Notes: generated by a model not told the origin, from the sequence alone. 48,726 nucleotides of DNA from Dimargaris cristalligena (GCA_027576995.1 JANBQC010000158.1:1409-50134); one strand, 5' to 3'; shown: positions 21,101 to 31,950, counted from the stretch's first letter. Numbers and translations: made by a program.

Positions 21101-22433
21101 GTGTCTAATAGATAAAGAATAGCAAGCTAGCGTGTAGTGGGATGGTCGTGGAATTCCTTGGAAGATGCAGACGAAATCAAAAGAGCTGATCTAGTCGAGC
21201 ATGGCTATTTAGCATTAAACCCATCTGGCTAGCCCGGAATAATCGAGAGTGCAGTGGTAGCACTTACCAGTCAGGGCTGTGTAGAATTGGCAGGATTTTC
21301 CTTTGACTTTAACCCGGCACAAGGCAGTTTGTGCAGCCCGTGAAAAGGAATTCTTGACTTGGGGGTTTATGCACATTTGATCACGCGAACCCAAAGTCTG
21401 TATCTTCAGGCTCGCCCTAAACGAAATAAGACAAAGTAAAGCAACGGGCCAAGATTGCACATTTGGGCAATTCAAATGGATAATAGGGTTGGTAAATAGG
21501 GGAGAGCGACCAAGATGGAGGTATGGGGAGATATTCAGCTTGTTTAAATGAATAAAGGAATCGCAATGGAAAGACACACAGCAGCGTATAGGGTTATCTT
21601 ACCCATATGAGGTGCCCTTGAGTTCCTTAATGACTTGGGAGAGTTGCGAGTGCGTTCGGGATGAGTAGAGTAGCTGAGTGGGCAGAGTCTCCGCAATATC
21701 TACATATATAAATATGAATGTATCCAATAGAGGTGTACCGAATGGCCAAAAGCTATTAGAATAGGGTTGGGATATGCCATGCCAGACTATGGTCGATACG
21801 GCGGGACACGTGGAATGCACGATATATTAAACGGTATACCTTGGATGGGGATGGTTGACCTTGGGTGGCCCGTGACGGCCAGATCCAGTTCGCGTAGTGT
21901 GGCCCATATCTGGAATGGCATGGACGAGGGTGCCTGACCCGCCTCCTCGATATTGTGTTTAACCAGATAACTGGCCATCTTTTTGCGCGTATTAAAGGCC
22001 TCCAGCCAGGCCAGGGAGGCGCACAGTAAGCACAGTGTCTTGCCGGTGCCAGTTGGGCTTTCCAGTAAGGCGTTTGTTCCCTAATGATTGTAATCAGAGC
22101 CAAATCAACAGGGCAGGGATTATGGCAATGATATATGATATACATTGTTAGTTTGTCGTGATTAAAGCGAGAGGGAGCTAAACAGGACCTTATGCAGGGT
22201 TTACGTCATTGCTGCGCTATTCCCAGGTATGTGGAAACCGTCTTTGAAGCCATATGGGCAGTGGTAGGCTCCATAGGTACGTGAGCAGGTACGCATATAT
22301 ATATATATATATATATTTGGCTATCACGTACTTCTTGGAGGGCTGTAATAACCTTTTCCATGAATACCAGCTGGCAGGCATAGGGTTCAAATGGGTATTG
22401 CACCGAAAGGTGGCGAATCGTCAAGGCAGGCAT
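18114..22433 (-). CDS. RTEL1: RTEL1-family DNA helicase with harmonin-like domain, 7 exons
   Basis: Exons: 22433-22332, 22080-21840, 21699-21603, 21416-21268, 21055-20992, 20747-18857, 18662-18114. All phases close, giving 1030 residues. The start [20 protein letters not shown] matches the RTEL1 N-terminus. Walker A is ESPTGTGKT; the DEAH box is FDEAHN. The four iron-sulphur-cluster cysteines are present in the family contexts QMCINP, ALCRVK, KSCQFY and VCPYY. The C-terminal helicase motifs include [24 protein letters not shown] and QALGRVIRH. The last exon ends in a helical harmonin-N-like domain. RTEL1 unwinds D-loops, T-loops and G-quadruplexes in recombination control and telomere care. 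There is no RING or obvious PIP box after the single harmonin-like domain, so it is shorter than animal RTEL1. FANCJ and Chl1 are less good matches. Confidence 0.93.
22295..22316. repeat. (AT)11 microsatellite in RTEL1 intron 1
   Basis: A perfect AT dinucleotide run inside the 251-nt first intron of RTEL1, just downstream of the GTACGT donor. Confidence 0.85.
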
Positions 22434-22668
22434 GCTGGCGCACTCTACGACGTAGTCTGAGGGGGGGGGTCCGAGCGGAGTGGGAAAACAGTAAACAACG
22501 GGAAGTGGACAATTTCCTCGCAGGGCGGAGAGGGTCGAACTACCAAGGCACTATAAGAGAGTATAGTTGACTGGGGTATAACGAATCGGCTTATAAGTGG
22601 GGAACCTCCATAGGTACAACAGCGGTGGCGAATGAGTAAAGTAGGAAGGGCCTGGTAACAATAACCTC

Positions 22669-22779
22669 TCAGCAACCAGCCATAAGAATCTGCACAATCG
22701 CTAAACGAGGATCGTTAAGCTCCATGGTTGCTACGGCATCTCCCCTTTGTCCTTTTCCTTGAAATACAGGAGTATGCAT
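22669..22779 (-). CDS. Hypothetical 36-residue small ORF upstream of RTEL1
   Basis: ATG 22779 opens 36 codons ending at TGA 22671-22669. The frame is open further upstream for about 20 codons, so it could be part of a longer exon. Composition looks coding (TMELNDPRLAIVQILMAGC) but no family was recognised. It sits about 75-180 bases downstream of a TATA-like element on the same strand, so it may be a uORF in the RTEL1 leader, an independent microprotein, or an exon whose partner I did not find. Confidence 0.25.
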   Translation of the reverse strand: MHTPVFQGKGQRGDAVATMELNDPRLAIVQILMAGC

Positions 22780-22852
22780 CTTCAGAATCGGAGCTTCCGA
22801 AAAGTACAGCGTTAAACTGCGGCAGCCCCCGAAACATTATGGCTATACTTGA

Positions 22853-22862
22853 CTTTTATATA
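22853..22862 (-). promoter_or_regulatory. TATA-like element (TATATAAAAG)
   Basis: On the minus strand this reads TATATAAAAG, a good match to a fungal TATA box. It lies about 420 bases upstream of the RTEL1 start codon and about 75 bases upstream of the small ORF at 22779. Confidence 0.4.
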
Positions 22863-23092
22863 CCGTATTTCAGGAAGCCCAATAAAACTCCCTAGCGCTC
22901 AAAGCAGATGCGTCCATTTGATTAGGTGTGGCTGGTCTAGGCCACTCTATATTAAAACTAGCCTAAATCGGGCCAGTACTTAAATGTATTGTTTAATAAA
23001 CAAAACGATGGCCAGGGCAGGCAAGTGGCCATATAGGCGCTACCAGCCAACTGCATGTCCAGGGGGCTACGTACCGTGGACCAAGCGATATA

Positions 23093-23116
23093 ATATATAT
23101 ATATATATATATATAT
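23093..23116. repeat. (AT)12 microsatellite
   Basis: Perfect AT dinucleotide run about 45 bases beyond the glutaminyl cyclase stop codon, in its 3' flank. Confidence 0.85.
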
Positions 23117-23160
23117 TGGGCAAATAGATACCGGTAGACCTTGGACGCCCAGGGGCTGAA

Positions 23161-24243
23161 CTACCGGAGCCTGGGCGACATTTTTGATATGGATGGCGCC
23201 GGAGTAGGGTGGGCCTTCAGGTATGATGCAACAAAAACACGCATAAGAATACTAAAGTCGTGAATAACCAGGTGATCCAAAGCGTCGGCGTCGTCCTTGG
23301 TAGTATGCCAGACCTTGGGAAAAGGGTGGGGGATCAAATGCAGGACCGGAATGTTACGCTGTACAAAAGGGACATGGTCGTCAATAATACCCCCGACGAA
23401 TTGCCTGTCGGTTTTAAAGTACGACTTGTGGCGGCTGACCAGAAAGAGCTTAATCAAACGGCTCTCGAGGCCAGCCAGGGCATGGAAATAGTCGGAGGTG
23501 TTGGCAAAGTAGTCATTGAAAATAGGGGCCGGTGCGCCGATCAAGTCGAGCAATACCATCAAGTCGATATGTTCCAGTGGGGTCTTGTAGGGAACGGCTG
23601 ATGGAGTGGCCGGGAACAGAGTAGGGCGCTCCCAGTAGGCGGCCAAGTGCTTGGATCCCCAGATAAAGTCGTTGGGGTCGGCACCCACAAAGGCCTCCTC
23701 GCCATCGAAAAAGATCAACTGCACGGTAGTATAGGGGTCGGTGAATTGGTCTAGGTAGTGGTCAAGCGAAAAGGCAAGGTCGAATAAGAGGGCGCAGGGC
23801 ACCGCTGAGTCGGTGGCTCCGATAAAATCGGCCGGGCCCGGGGCGAAGTATTTGGAGTCAAAATGGGCCGCCAGAACCAGGCGGGCTGGGGCCTGGGGGT
23901 GCTTGGTTAGAATGATATTGGTGAAATCGATGGAGCCCATGGGGGTGTCCTGGGTGAACGAGTCCGTCTCGATAAACCAGCCCAGTTTTTTGCCCTGCTC
24001 CAGGATAAACTTTTGCACTTGGCGGTTGCCCTCCGTGCCCGGGACACGCTTGACCAGGAAGGGCGCCAGGAACTCCCCATCGGGCTCTAGGCGCTCGGGC
24101 TTGGATAGGAGGGCCAGTTCCTCGATTTCCTGGTCGGTCAGGGCAGTGATGAGGTCCGCGGCCACCTGAGCGACGAGATGGAGGACCAGAAGGAGCTGCA
24201 GGAGAGCCAGCAGGGAAGAGCAGAGCGTCGTAAACCTGCGCAT
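23161..24243 (-). CDS. QPCT: Secreted/ER glutaminyl-peptide cyclotransferase (M28 fold)
   Basis: Intronless gene, 360 residues from ATG 24243. The start MRRFTTLCSSLLALLQLLLVLHLV is a clear signal peptide, which argues against the upstream in-frame ATG at 24294. The M28-type catalytic core is intact: zinc ligands lie in GATDSAVPCA (Asp), FFDGEEAF (Glu) and PVLHLIPHPFP (His), with the acid/base and substrate-binding residues in LLDLIGAP and IDDHVPF and the conserved FPKVWHT loop. The enzyme converts N-terminal Gln (or Glu) of secreted proteins to pyroglutamate. It has the length of animal QPCT. Divergent from the SDT1-like gene. A plain M28 aminopeptidase is less likely because a single zinc-site pattern and the PHPFPKVWHT loop are cyclase-specific. 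Confidence 0.93.
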   Translation of the reverse strand: MRRFTTLCSSLLALLQLLLVLHLVAQVAADLITALTDQEIEELALLSKPERLEPDGEFLAPFLVKRVPGTEGNRQVQKFILEQGKKLGWFIETDSFTQDTPMGSIDFTNIILTKHPQAPARLVLAAHFDSKYFAPGPADFIGATDSAVPCALLFDLAFSLDHYLDQFTDPYTTVQLIFFDGEEAFVGADPNDFIWGSKHLAAYWERPTLFPATPSAVPYKTPLEHIDLMVLLDLIGAPAPIFNDYFANTSDYFHALAGLESRLIKLFLVSRHKSYFKTDRQFVGGIIDDHVPFVQRNIPVLHLIPHPFPKVWHTTKDDADALDHLVIHDFSILMRVFVASYLKAHPTPAPSISKMSPRLR

Positions 24244-24685
24244 CGCGGCCGTCGAAGTCCTTATAGAGTCTATAGAGCCGGAGAATAGTTGCAAGGGAGT
24301 GCGGACGTTTTGGATATATTGAATAGGCAGAGGGTTTTGGGCTGAAGTTCAAGTAAGGATAAAGCAGTAAATAGAAGAGGTAACGAGTAGCCAAGGTTCA
24401 GGTGTCCCACTCCTACCAAAAACTCCCAGGGAGGGTATTTTCTTTCCCTCTCTCATTTAGGCCAGCTCAGTTAAGCCCTGAGCTTTTGGACTAGGTTAAC
24501 TATAAGACACCGTCATATTAGCCCCGCTCACTATAGCCGATGGGCTTGGCTGGGTCGTACCTACTCCAAATACAAGAAGATAGGGTAGACTGTATCCCCC
24601 CACTTCCGCTCTCGCTTGCTTGCAATTCCCCTTGACTTACTCATTCAGTTACCAGCTCTTGCCAACCCCCCCCCACTCGCCCACC
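24244..24685. promoter_or_regulatory. Divergent promoter region, QPCT / SDT1
   Basis: A 442-bp region between divergent start codons. The SDT1-proximal part is pyrimidine-rich with a C9 run at 24666-24674 just before the start codon. No TATA box was identified. Confidence 0.5.
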
Positions 24686-25653
24686 ATGGCCTCGCCGCCC
24701 GTTTTCTTCTTCGATATTGACAATTGTCTGTATCACCCGTCGACTGGGATCATGTTCCTCATGAAGGACCGCATTTACGCCTATGGCCAAAAAATAGGCA
24801 TTCCCACTGCTGACGTTAAGCACCTCTGCGAATCCTACTACCGGGACTATGGCCTAGCTGTCCGCGGCCTCTTGAAGCATCACGTGATCGACCCCGTTGA
24901 CTATGACCGCCAGGTGGACGGCGCCCTTCCCCTGGAAGATATTCTTAAGCCTGACCCCGCTTTACGCCAGATGCTCCAGGCCGCCCGCGTACGGCGCCTG
25001 GCCTTCACTAACGCCGGGAAAGACCATGCGCATCGGGTTTTGCGTTGTCTAGGTATCGAGGACCTATTCGAAACGGTCATTTACTGTGATTACGCCAGCC
25101 CCCAGTTTACGTGCAAGCCTGAGGTAGCCTGTTTCCACCGGGCCATGCAAATTGCCGGAGTCTCCGACCCAGATCTGTGCTACTTCGTCGATGATTCGGC
25201 CGATAATGTAAAAGCTGCTCGAGTAAGTTATTCGATAATTTATGTCATTTCAGCCGATAACGGTGTTTGGCGAATACTAAGTTATAGACTGCCCCCCCCG
25301 CCACCCCATCTACCTTGGGTAGCTCTGCTGCGACCGGGGACTGAAGCCGATACCCATTGCATCAGCAGGCCCCAGATACATCATTTCCAATTGTTATCTT
25401 CCATGTATTAATACGCCACGCCTACGGATACCGCCATTATTGTACTTACATACTCCTTTCCCGGTTCATTATGCGCAATATCTGCGCAACGCCGGGGACC
25501 CAGAATTTAGGCTGGCATTCTGCGCACCTTTGTCCAACTGGCGATTCCAACGCTGGAGAGTTCCAAATTCAGAATATCCTAGACCTACCCAATGTTTTCC
25601 CCCAATTTTGGCCCACCAATGACAGTAGTGCCCACCCCTCTCCCTCTTCGTAG
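24686..25653 (+). CDS. SDT1: Pyrimidine 5'-nucleotidase, HAD superfamily (Sdt1/Phm8-like), 2 exons
   Basis: Exons: 24686-25222 and 25504-25653, phase-0 junction (GTAAGT donor, CAG acceptor), 228 residues. HAD motif I is FFFDIDNCLYHP (nucleophile Asp and acid/base Asp), motif II is RLAFTNAGKDHA, motif III is the Lys in TCKPEVACFH, and motif IV is YFVDDSADNVKAA. The second exon gives NLGWHSAHL and the family-typical ending (QIQNILDLPNVFPQFW). Sdt1/Phm8 enzymes dephosphorylate UMP/CMP and other nucleoside monophosphates. ATG 24686 starts MASPPVFFFDID as in the family; the in-frame ATG at 24620 adds an unlikely leader. Reading on past the donor without splicing would destroy the C terminus. Convergent with CDC43. 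Confidence 0.93.
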
Positions 25654-25927
25654 TTCAGCCTATTGCTTGTTTTGTAGAGCTCGCTGGTCCTTGCGTGTAT
25701 TTATTAAAAAGGTGATCTAGTCCGCTGGATCAATGGGAGGAGGCAGCGAGTCCGAAGGAAGCCAATCTAAAGTTCAAAAAGAATAGACATTGGAAAATAG
25801 AGCGGGCTGGAGCAAATCCTATCTGCTAACCATACTTTCTCTAATCCAACCCAATGCTCAATGGGCCAGGGTGATGGTGGTAGTAACACTGGGGTCCTAT
25901 GGCTATCCGGTGGTTCCCATTTCTGGA

Positions 25928-28196
25928 TCAAACACAACGTTTAACCAGAAATTTCTGGTAGGATTCTTTGCTAATATTAAGTTCAGGGATAATCTCGGCA
26001 AGCCCCGACTCACCCATCATGGAAAAGGCCACCAGGCCCATATACGAATGAAGCACATCTTGTTACGCGAAAACGAGTATGGGGATGAGGGCATTATGGA
26101 GTAAAGTCATTACATAAATACCACGAGATCAATATTTCCCATTGGATATGCAAAATAGGTCAGTAACGATACACAGTATGGCGGGTGTTTAGCACATGCC
26201 CACCCAAGAGCTGGGGTAAAATATAAAAGTGGAATATTGTTGGTGCCAAGGTAGTCAGCCAGGGATACACAGCCCAGCTAGTGGGGTTTTCGTTGAATAG
26301 CTAGGTTAGATCTGTCCCGAATGCACAGCATTTTGGTACTAATAGGCATCAATAATTAATGAATAGATTGGGGATAGACTTTTACTCACCTGGATACTCA
26401 GTTGGAGCTTTTCCAAATCCACCAATATGCCGCTGGGTCGTGAGCAAGAATTCTCGCTGCCGATTGTCGTCAATTAGATCATAATGGCCCAGAACCTAAT
26501 AGTAAAGTTGTCATTGAAGGGACAGGGTCAAATATATTCTCGATAGAACGGGGTTAGTTCATCAACATAACATCTAGTCTATCCGTATTTACATCAAGAT
26601 TTGAAAAAAACACTTACCTTTAGGGCAGCGCCCACCCAAAACGAGTAGCACGTATCGTCAGTCTTATTGATTCGACCGTGGAATCCTTGATTCTGGCGGT
26701 CGATGCACCAGCGCAAAACGGCTACCCGATCGGGCAGGCCATCGGCTAAGCGGCCCATAAGCTTAAGGCTGGCTGTAGCGCACAGCATCATACCCCCGTG
26801 CGACTCTTCCCCAGGACTGGTAGCAATGCCGCCGTCGTAGTTCTGACAACGCCGGATAAATTCCACCGCGCGATCGCTATCAAAGCCTGACCAATCATCC
26901 AGCAAGTGGCAGATAACGCAGGCACAGTAGAGAAACCGAATGTCGCATTCGGCGGAGTAGGGGTGGGGGACAATGCTAGATTACCGGCAATATGTTGGAG
27001 GAAATCGAATAGATCGTAATTAGGGATATTATAAATATACCAACGACACTGGCTCCAGTTGAACTAATAAAGTCATCAACCTGGTCAGCTTATCATGACA
27101 ATACCCTATTCTGGGCAATTGGCAACTGTACCGCAAAGGGGTTGGTGTTGTTAATACTTACCCTCCATTAGGCTGTTGCAAATAGGCNNNNNNNNNNNNN
27201 NNNNNNNNNNNNNNNNNNNNNNNNNNNNNNNNNNNNNNNNNNNNNNNNNNNNNNNNNNNNNNNNNNNNNNNNNNNNNNNNNNNNNCCATCGATCGGACGA
27301 TGGCTTTCCGGTCAACCCGAGCCAAGTCGTCACCCAATATAACTAAGCTTAACAGAGCCGAGTAAGTGGTGGCCAAGTTGGCTGTCACGTAGTTAACGCC
27401 CTATAATACCAGAGTGGGTCGAATGGTGATAATAGAGTATAGTTAAGCGCGGGTGACTTTGGCTATGATTAGCGGATATATTGGCAGGATTACGATTAAT
27501 AACACCTCATCCACATGCCCTATAGTACCGTGGTACTAGATGGGCGGTATATAACGGAGCAGCGACTGGGGCTCGCAGAAGTGTATAATGTTAAAGCCCG
27601 ACCGGCTTTTCAACCACACAATTTAATGAGGACTCACGTTTACACGGTCATCGAGGGGTCCGTCGAATGGACCGCCCCGGAATCCATGGGTACCGGGCAC
27701 AGTCGTTACTGGAACGGGGGGGGGGTATGTATAGTATTGAAGAAACACCGAATATATAGATCAGACCAAGGGTTATTTTGCGAGCCAGGTTGGTCAGGTA
27801 GGCCGAGGAATGATAATAACACACGGACAACATGACTTACTAGCAGGTGTTACTTGCTGGGCGTAAACCCAATCGATGTGTCCCTGGCGCTGCTCGTCGG
27901 TTAAAGTGGCATCAAGGGCCCCCAGGACATCTAGGCCTCCTAAGCAGAAAAAGGCCAGACTCAAACTGTGGGTGTAGGATAATTCAATAGACGGTCGTAT
28001 AGCAGATTAGCGGACCTGGAAGTTCAGGCAGGGGCTGGAGCATTTTGGGGGTGAGGGCCCCTTACGGGGAGCACCGAGCCGACGGAGGAGAGACTTACCG
28101 AACCGACTCCTCGCTCTGGTAAGGGTGGGGCAGCAGCGTCAAACAGCGCTGGAAATAAGCAATGTGCTTCTTGGGCAAAAAGGTTGGAGGGTCCAT
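25928..28196 (-). CDS. CDC43: Geranylgeranyltransferase type I beta subunit, 7 exons, interrupted by an assembly gap
   Basis: Exons: 28196-28099, 27965-27841, 27708-27638, 27400-27162 (contains 98 N), 26975-26618, 26495-26390, 26058-25928; about 375 residues counting the gap. Key matches to PGGT1B: HIAYFQRCLTLLP, AFFCLGGLDVLGALD, HGFRGGPFDG, LVILGDDLARVDRKA, CDIRFLYCACVICHLLDDWSG, and SHGGMMLCATASLKLMG. Zinc ligands are the Asp and Cys of TDDTCYSFWVGA and the His of DVLHSYMG. The enzyme attaches geranylgeranyl to CaaL proteins such as Rho1 and Cdc42. The last intron uses an AAG acceptor. Type I rather than farnesyl or Rab transferase is supported by CYSFWVGAALK. Divergent from the kinase gene. 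Confidence 0.92.
27188..27285. other. Assembly gap (98 N) inside CDC43 exon 4
   Basis: Ninety-eight unknown bases inside a conserved coding exon. The flanking reading frames are compatible with a length of this value modulo 3. Related proteins have no room for about 33 residues here, so the printed size is probably only an estimate or marks an unresolved repeat. Confidence 0.95.
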
Positions 28197-28558
28197 GGCA
28201 GCCAAAAACGAGAACGGGAGTGGGAAGGAAGGCAACCACAGCCGATCCCACGGCTCCTCGTCTAATGAACCGAGTCCTGGAACAGGGTAGGAGGACCTTG
28301 TTACTACGCCTTTAATTAGCCTTTTATCCGGCCAACCCTAGCTGAATTGCACCGGACTAACTCCATCCATCTACTAAGTTTAATTCCCAGTTAGCCGTTT
28401 TCCTACTTTGACCAGCCCCTCCCGTACTGCTCTATATAGTCCCACTCCGCATTGCTTAGTGTTTATCCTCCATCGCCCCGTCCCGCCATTACCGAGCAAC
28501 CCCGTGCAGTAGCGGCGACTTTCCTTACCTGTTCGAACCCCCAACTTACCCCCCTTCC
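28197..28558. promoter_or_regulatory. Divergent promoter region, CDC43 / Kic1-type kinase
   Basis: A 362-bp region between divergent starts. A TATATAG element at 28433-28439 lies about 120 bases before the kinase start codon and is a candidate TATA box. Nothing comparable was seen on the CDC43 side. Confidence 0.5.
28433..28439 (+). promoter_or_regulatory. Candidate TATA box of the Kic1-type kinase
   Basis: TATATAG about 120 bases upstream of ATG 28559, within a short divergent promoter. Its position suits transcription start about 80-90 bases before the ATG. Confidence 0.35.
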
Positions 28559-31500
28559 ATGGAAAGACGGTACCGACGGGACGTCTTCTTGGGTAAAGGT
28601 GCCTATGGCTCAGTCTATAAAGGGTAAGTACCGCTCCCAGTGGCCAATAGGCCCGCGACAGTACCACAGGGCATTTAGTATAGCACTACAGTTACTATAT
28701 AGTGTTTCAGACATAACCTCTCAAACCCACACAGCTGAAGTTTCTAACCATTTTGAATACAATTGGGGGGGGGGGTTATGCCACCTGGTTTGACTGCTGC
28801 TAAACCCCACGTCGCGCGGGATTAGGTTTGATTTGCTAAAAGGGCGAACTGTAGCCATCAAAATCCTAAATCTCGACACCCGCGAGGATGAAGTGCGGGA
28901 TATTCAGCGCGAAATCACGACATTGTCCCAGTTGAGCCACCCCAACATCACCAAGTATTACGGCAGTCTGCTCAATGGCACGCGTCTATGGATCCTGATG
29001 GACTACGCTGCAGGTGGCAATATTCGTACTTTGGTAAGCACGCCTTCTAGGAGCGCCATTTCTTAATGAAACAAATCCTCGTCCCTATCTGCCGGTGCGC
29101 TGGATCGTTGATGGTACCGGGCTTATTTTACCAGTATTAGATACGTGCTGGGCCACGTACGACTCTCCACAAAATCCGGGCTTTCTACCCCTAATAACAA
29201 TCGGCTTGGCCTCAAACTCACCTCAAACCAACGGTCCGCTACCTTCACCTACCCCCACTTTATAGATGGAGTGCGGGCCCCTCGAAGACAGCTATGTGTC
29301 TACAATCACCCACGACCTACTCGAGGCGTTGGTCTATCTACACCGCTGCAATATTGTACATCGAGATATAAAAGGTAAGTTAGCCGGTTGTTTGCCCGCT
29401 GTTGGCCATATCTGGCCCAGGCCCAGCCCTCTCCGCAATTCACTTTGGAGTCGCTGAAGTAGCGTGACCAAATGTCTAACCCCATACATTTCTCATTGCC
29501 TGGCTGCGTCGTCTACTTGCGCGTGAACCCGATTCCATTTGCCCTATATTGTGATGTCCCGTATAGCTGCCAACGTCCTGTTAACAGATGAGGGCTTAGC
29601 GCAACTATGCGATTTTGGTGTCGCTCGTTCCATTTCATCAACTTCGATGCGGCGGTATTCCTTCGCTGGTACGCCCTACTGGATGGCCCCGGAGGTGATT
29701 GACCAGAAGTCCAACTACGACTTTAAGGTTGATATTTGGTCCCTGGGCATCACCGTGTACGAAATGCTAACCGGCAATCCCCCAAATACCAATGTGGACC
29801 TGAAACGGATCCTTTTTCACCACGCTAAATCGACCCCACCACCCCTTCCCGGCGACCATGCGCCGCCTACTCGTGATTTTGTAGGGCTGTGCTTACGCGT
29901 CAATCCGGCCGACCGTCCTACGGCCTCCGAGCTACTTAAAACTCGATTTATTAAGCACCACAAGCGGCAAAACCTAATCGATGTCATCCAGCGCCATCGA
30001 AAGTGGCAAGAGGGGCTCAGTGCCCCCAATGAAAGCGATTCCAGCCCGAACCCGTCCCTACGGCATGACCCCAACGACCCCGACCAGGAAAGTATGTGGG
30101 ATTTTAGCGGAACCCAGGGTAAGCCCTCCGACTCCAACTCGCCCATCCATTCCGACGTTGAATCCACTCGCCATGGGACCTCCCCACCCCCGGCCCACAC
30201 TAGTTCCGTCATTTTTGCCCCACAACCCCCCGAGTTTGCGCGGGATTTGTTTACGGAACCCAAGACCCCCTCACCCACCAACCCAATTTACCCCGACTTG
30301 TATTGGGGCCCCGATGTGGAATCATCCCCCGTGTTGCCTCATATCACTTCAGCCCCAATGACTTCAGGGCCTGGTCCATCGCCCCCCCCACCCAGTTCCC
30401 TGCCCGGACCGTGGAGTGCCTCCCAGCCCGGGCCTGCTCAACTACTCAACCAACCCTACTCCCCCACGGTTGTGGATGTGATCCCCACCCACCCTACCAC
30501 CGCCGGCCCGCCTGAGCAACCCCCCCAGCCCCCTGCATTAAGTGCCCCCGCCATAACTTCCATCGGTCCCAGTGGCCCTGCAGTGACTCCCACTCTTGCC
30601 CCACGCATAGGCACCCATCCACCGCCAGCGTACTCCCCCTTTTTTCCGGGCTTTATGCCCCCCAGACCCCTACCTACCTCTGGAAGACCCCCAGGGTCCA
30701 GCACCCCCAATGTACAGTTTATTGATGCTACCACCGACCAAAATTTATTATCTATGCCCCCCACCGACTCCGCCCGTTCCGGTAATAGCCGACTAACCTC
30801 CTATACCCCTACCGACTCCCGGGATAGCCAGGAAGCCGCCCGCTTCCCGTCCACACCAGCCATTCCATCGGGCAAGTCTGGTTTCCATTCCCACAAATCG
30901 TTTATTACCGCCCCCCTGCGGCGGGTTAAGTCGCTGCACCCATCTAAGCGGGCCCTTTGGTCGCTGCGACTTCCTGCGGCTTTCCATTCTAGCCGGAATG
31001 CCAAACAAACTCCGGCCAGTGGTGCTCCTAAACAAAGTGATATCAAAGTACTATTGCCGAGCTCGGCCCGTTCGGCCAACTCCGACTATAGGCCCCCGTC
31101 GGCCCCCCCGGACCGGGGCCGTGGGAGGAGCTACGCCCCCCCAGGTGTCTTACCACCCGTTCTGAATGACTCGGCACCTAATCTACCCCTCCCGGACTCA
31201 GGGCCGGATGCCGTCAAGCGCCGCAGCCAAAGTATGGACGGTAGCCGCCACCCCCGGGCCCTGCGACGCTCCCAGTCACTGGAAACGATGCTCAAGCCAA
31301 TTGAAACCCATTTGCAATCACCCCAGCTGCTACCCCCTTCACCATCGGCCTTCAGTCGGCCGCTATTTAACCTGGGTGGACTATCGCAGCGGTCCCCCCT
31401 GGCACCGAAATCCGAAATCGCCGCGCCATCCACCGCCTCCTCGGTCTCCAGTACTTTACCCGATAAATCCCGGATGTTTTCCCAGCGGAGCCCGAGTGGC

Positions 31501-31950
31501 GACGGGGGTTCGCTCTACCCCCGACCGGTGGATAAGGGCCGTTTTCCACCCCAGGACCAACTGCAGTCCCATTTGCCAAAAAACATTGCCAAGCCGTCTA
31601 AGCTTCGGCGTAACCAGCGGCGCCTTACGTTGATTAGTATCCCACCCAGCGGGCAGCCCGCGTACGGCAGCCCCCTGCTGGCCGTACAGGGCACTGGAAT
31701 GACCTATGCCAATCTCGGAGTCTCACCCCCGGGCCCGGGCCCGGTTCCAGCCCCAGCTCCCCCAGTCTCTTCGTCACCTTGGCGGCCTAGGGACCAACCC
31801 TCCCTCCCGGCTTTTCTGGCCAAAGACCACGAGGAATTCGAGCGCCTGGACGACCCGGACTGGCTGCAGAAAAATCTCGCGCGTTCCATCCTAGAGCTTC
31901 AGGACTGGGTGAATGTAGTTCGGGACGAATTGGACAAACTGCCCTTTTAG
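28559..31950 (+). CDS. KIC1: Ste20/germinal-centre-type kinase (Kic1/Nak1/Sps1-like), 4 exons
   Basis: Exons: 28559-28623, 28826-29033, 29266-29374, 29567-31950; 921 residues. The kinase domain starts almost at the N terminus with the Gly loop [12 protein letters not shown], then [21 protein letters not shown] (catalytic Lys and the Kic1-like DEV..IQREI stretch), HRDIKAANVL, CDFGVA and [12 protein letters not shown]. About 600 residues of Pro/Ser-rich disordered tail follow, ending in an acidic and aromatic segment ([18 protein letters not shown]). Fungal relatives act in the RAM/MOR or septation signalling that controls polarised growth and wall integrity. Junctions in phases 2, 0 and 1 all close. 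Which GCK subgroup member it is rests on kinase-domain similarity alone. Confidence 0.9.

Larger units (their letters stand above)
22434..23160. promoter_or_regulatory. Region between glutaminyl cyclase 3' end and RTEL1 start
   Basis: This must hold the RTEL1 promoter and the QPCT 3' UTR. It contains a G9 run at 22461-22469, a TATA-like element on the minus strand at 22853-22862, a short protein-like ORF at 22669-22779, and an AT microsatellite at 23093-23116. Confidence 0.5.

Noticed and set aside
27515..27835. 106-codon plus-strand ORF
   Set aside because: It is antisense to CDC43 exon 3 and its flanking introns.
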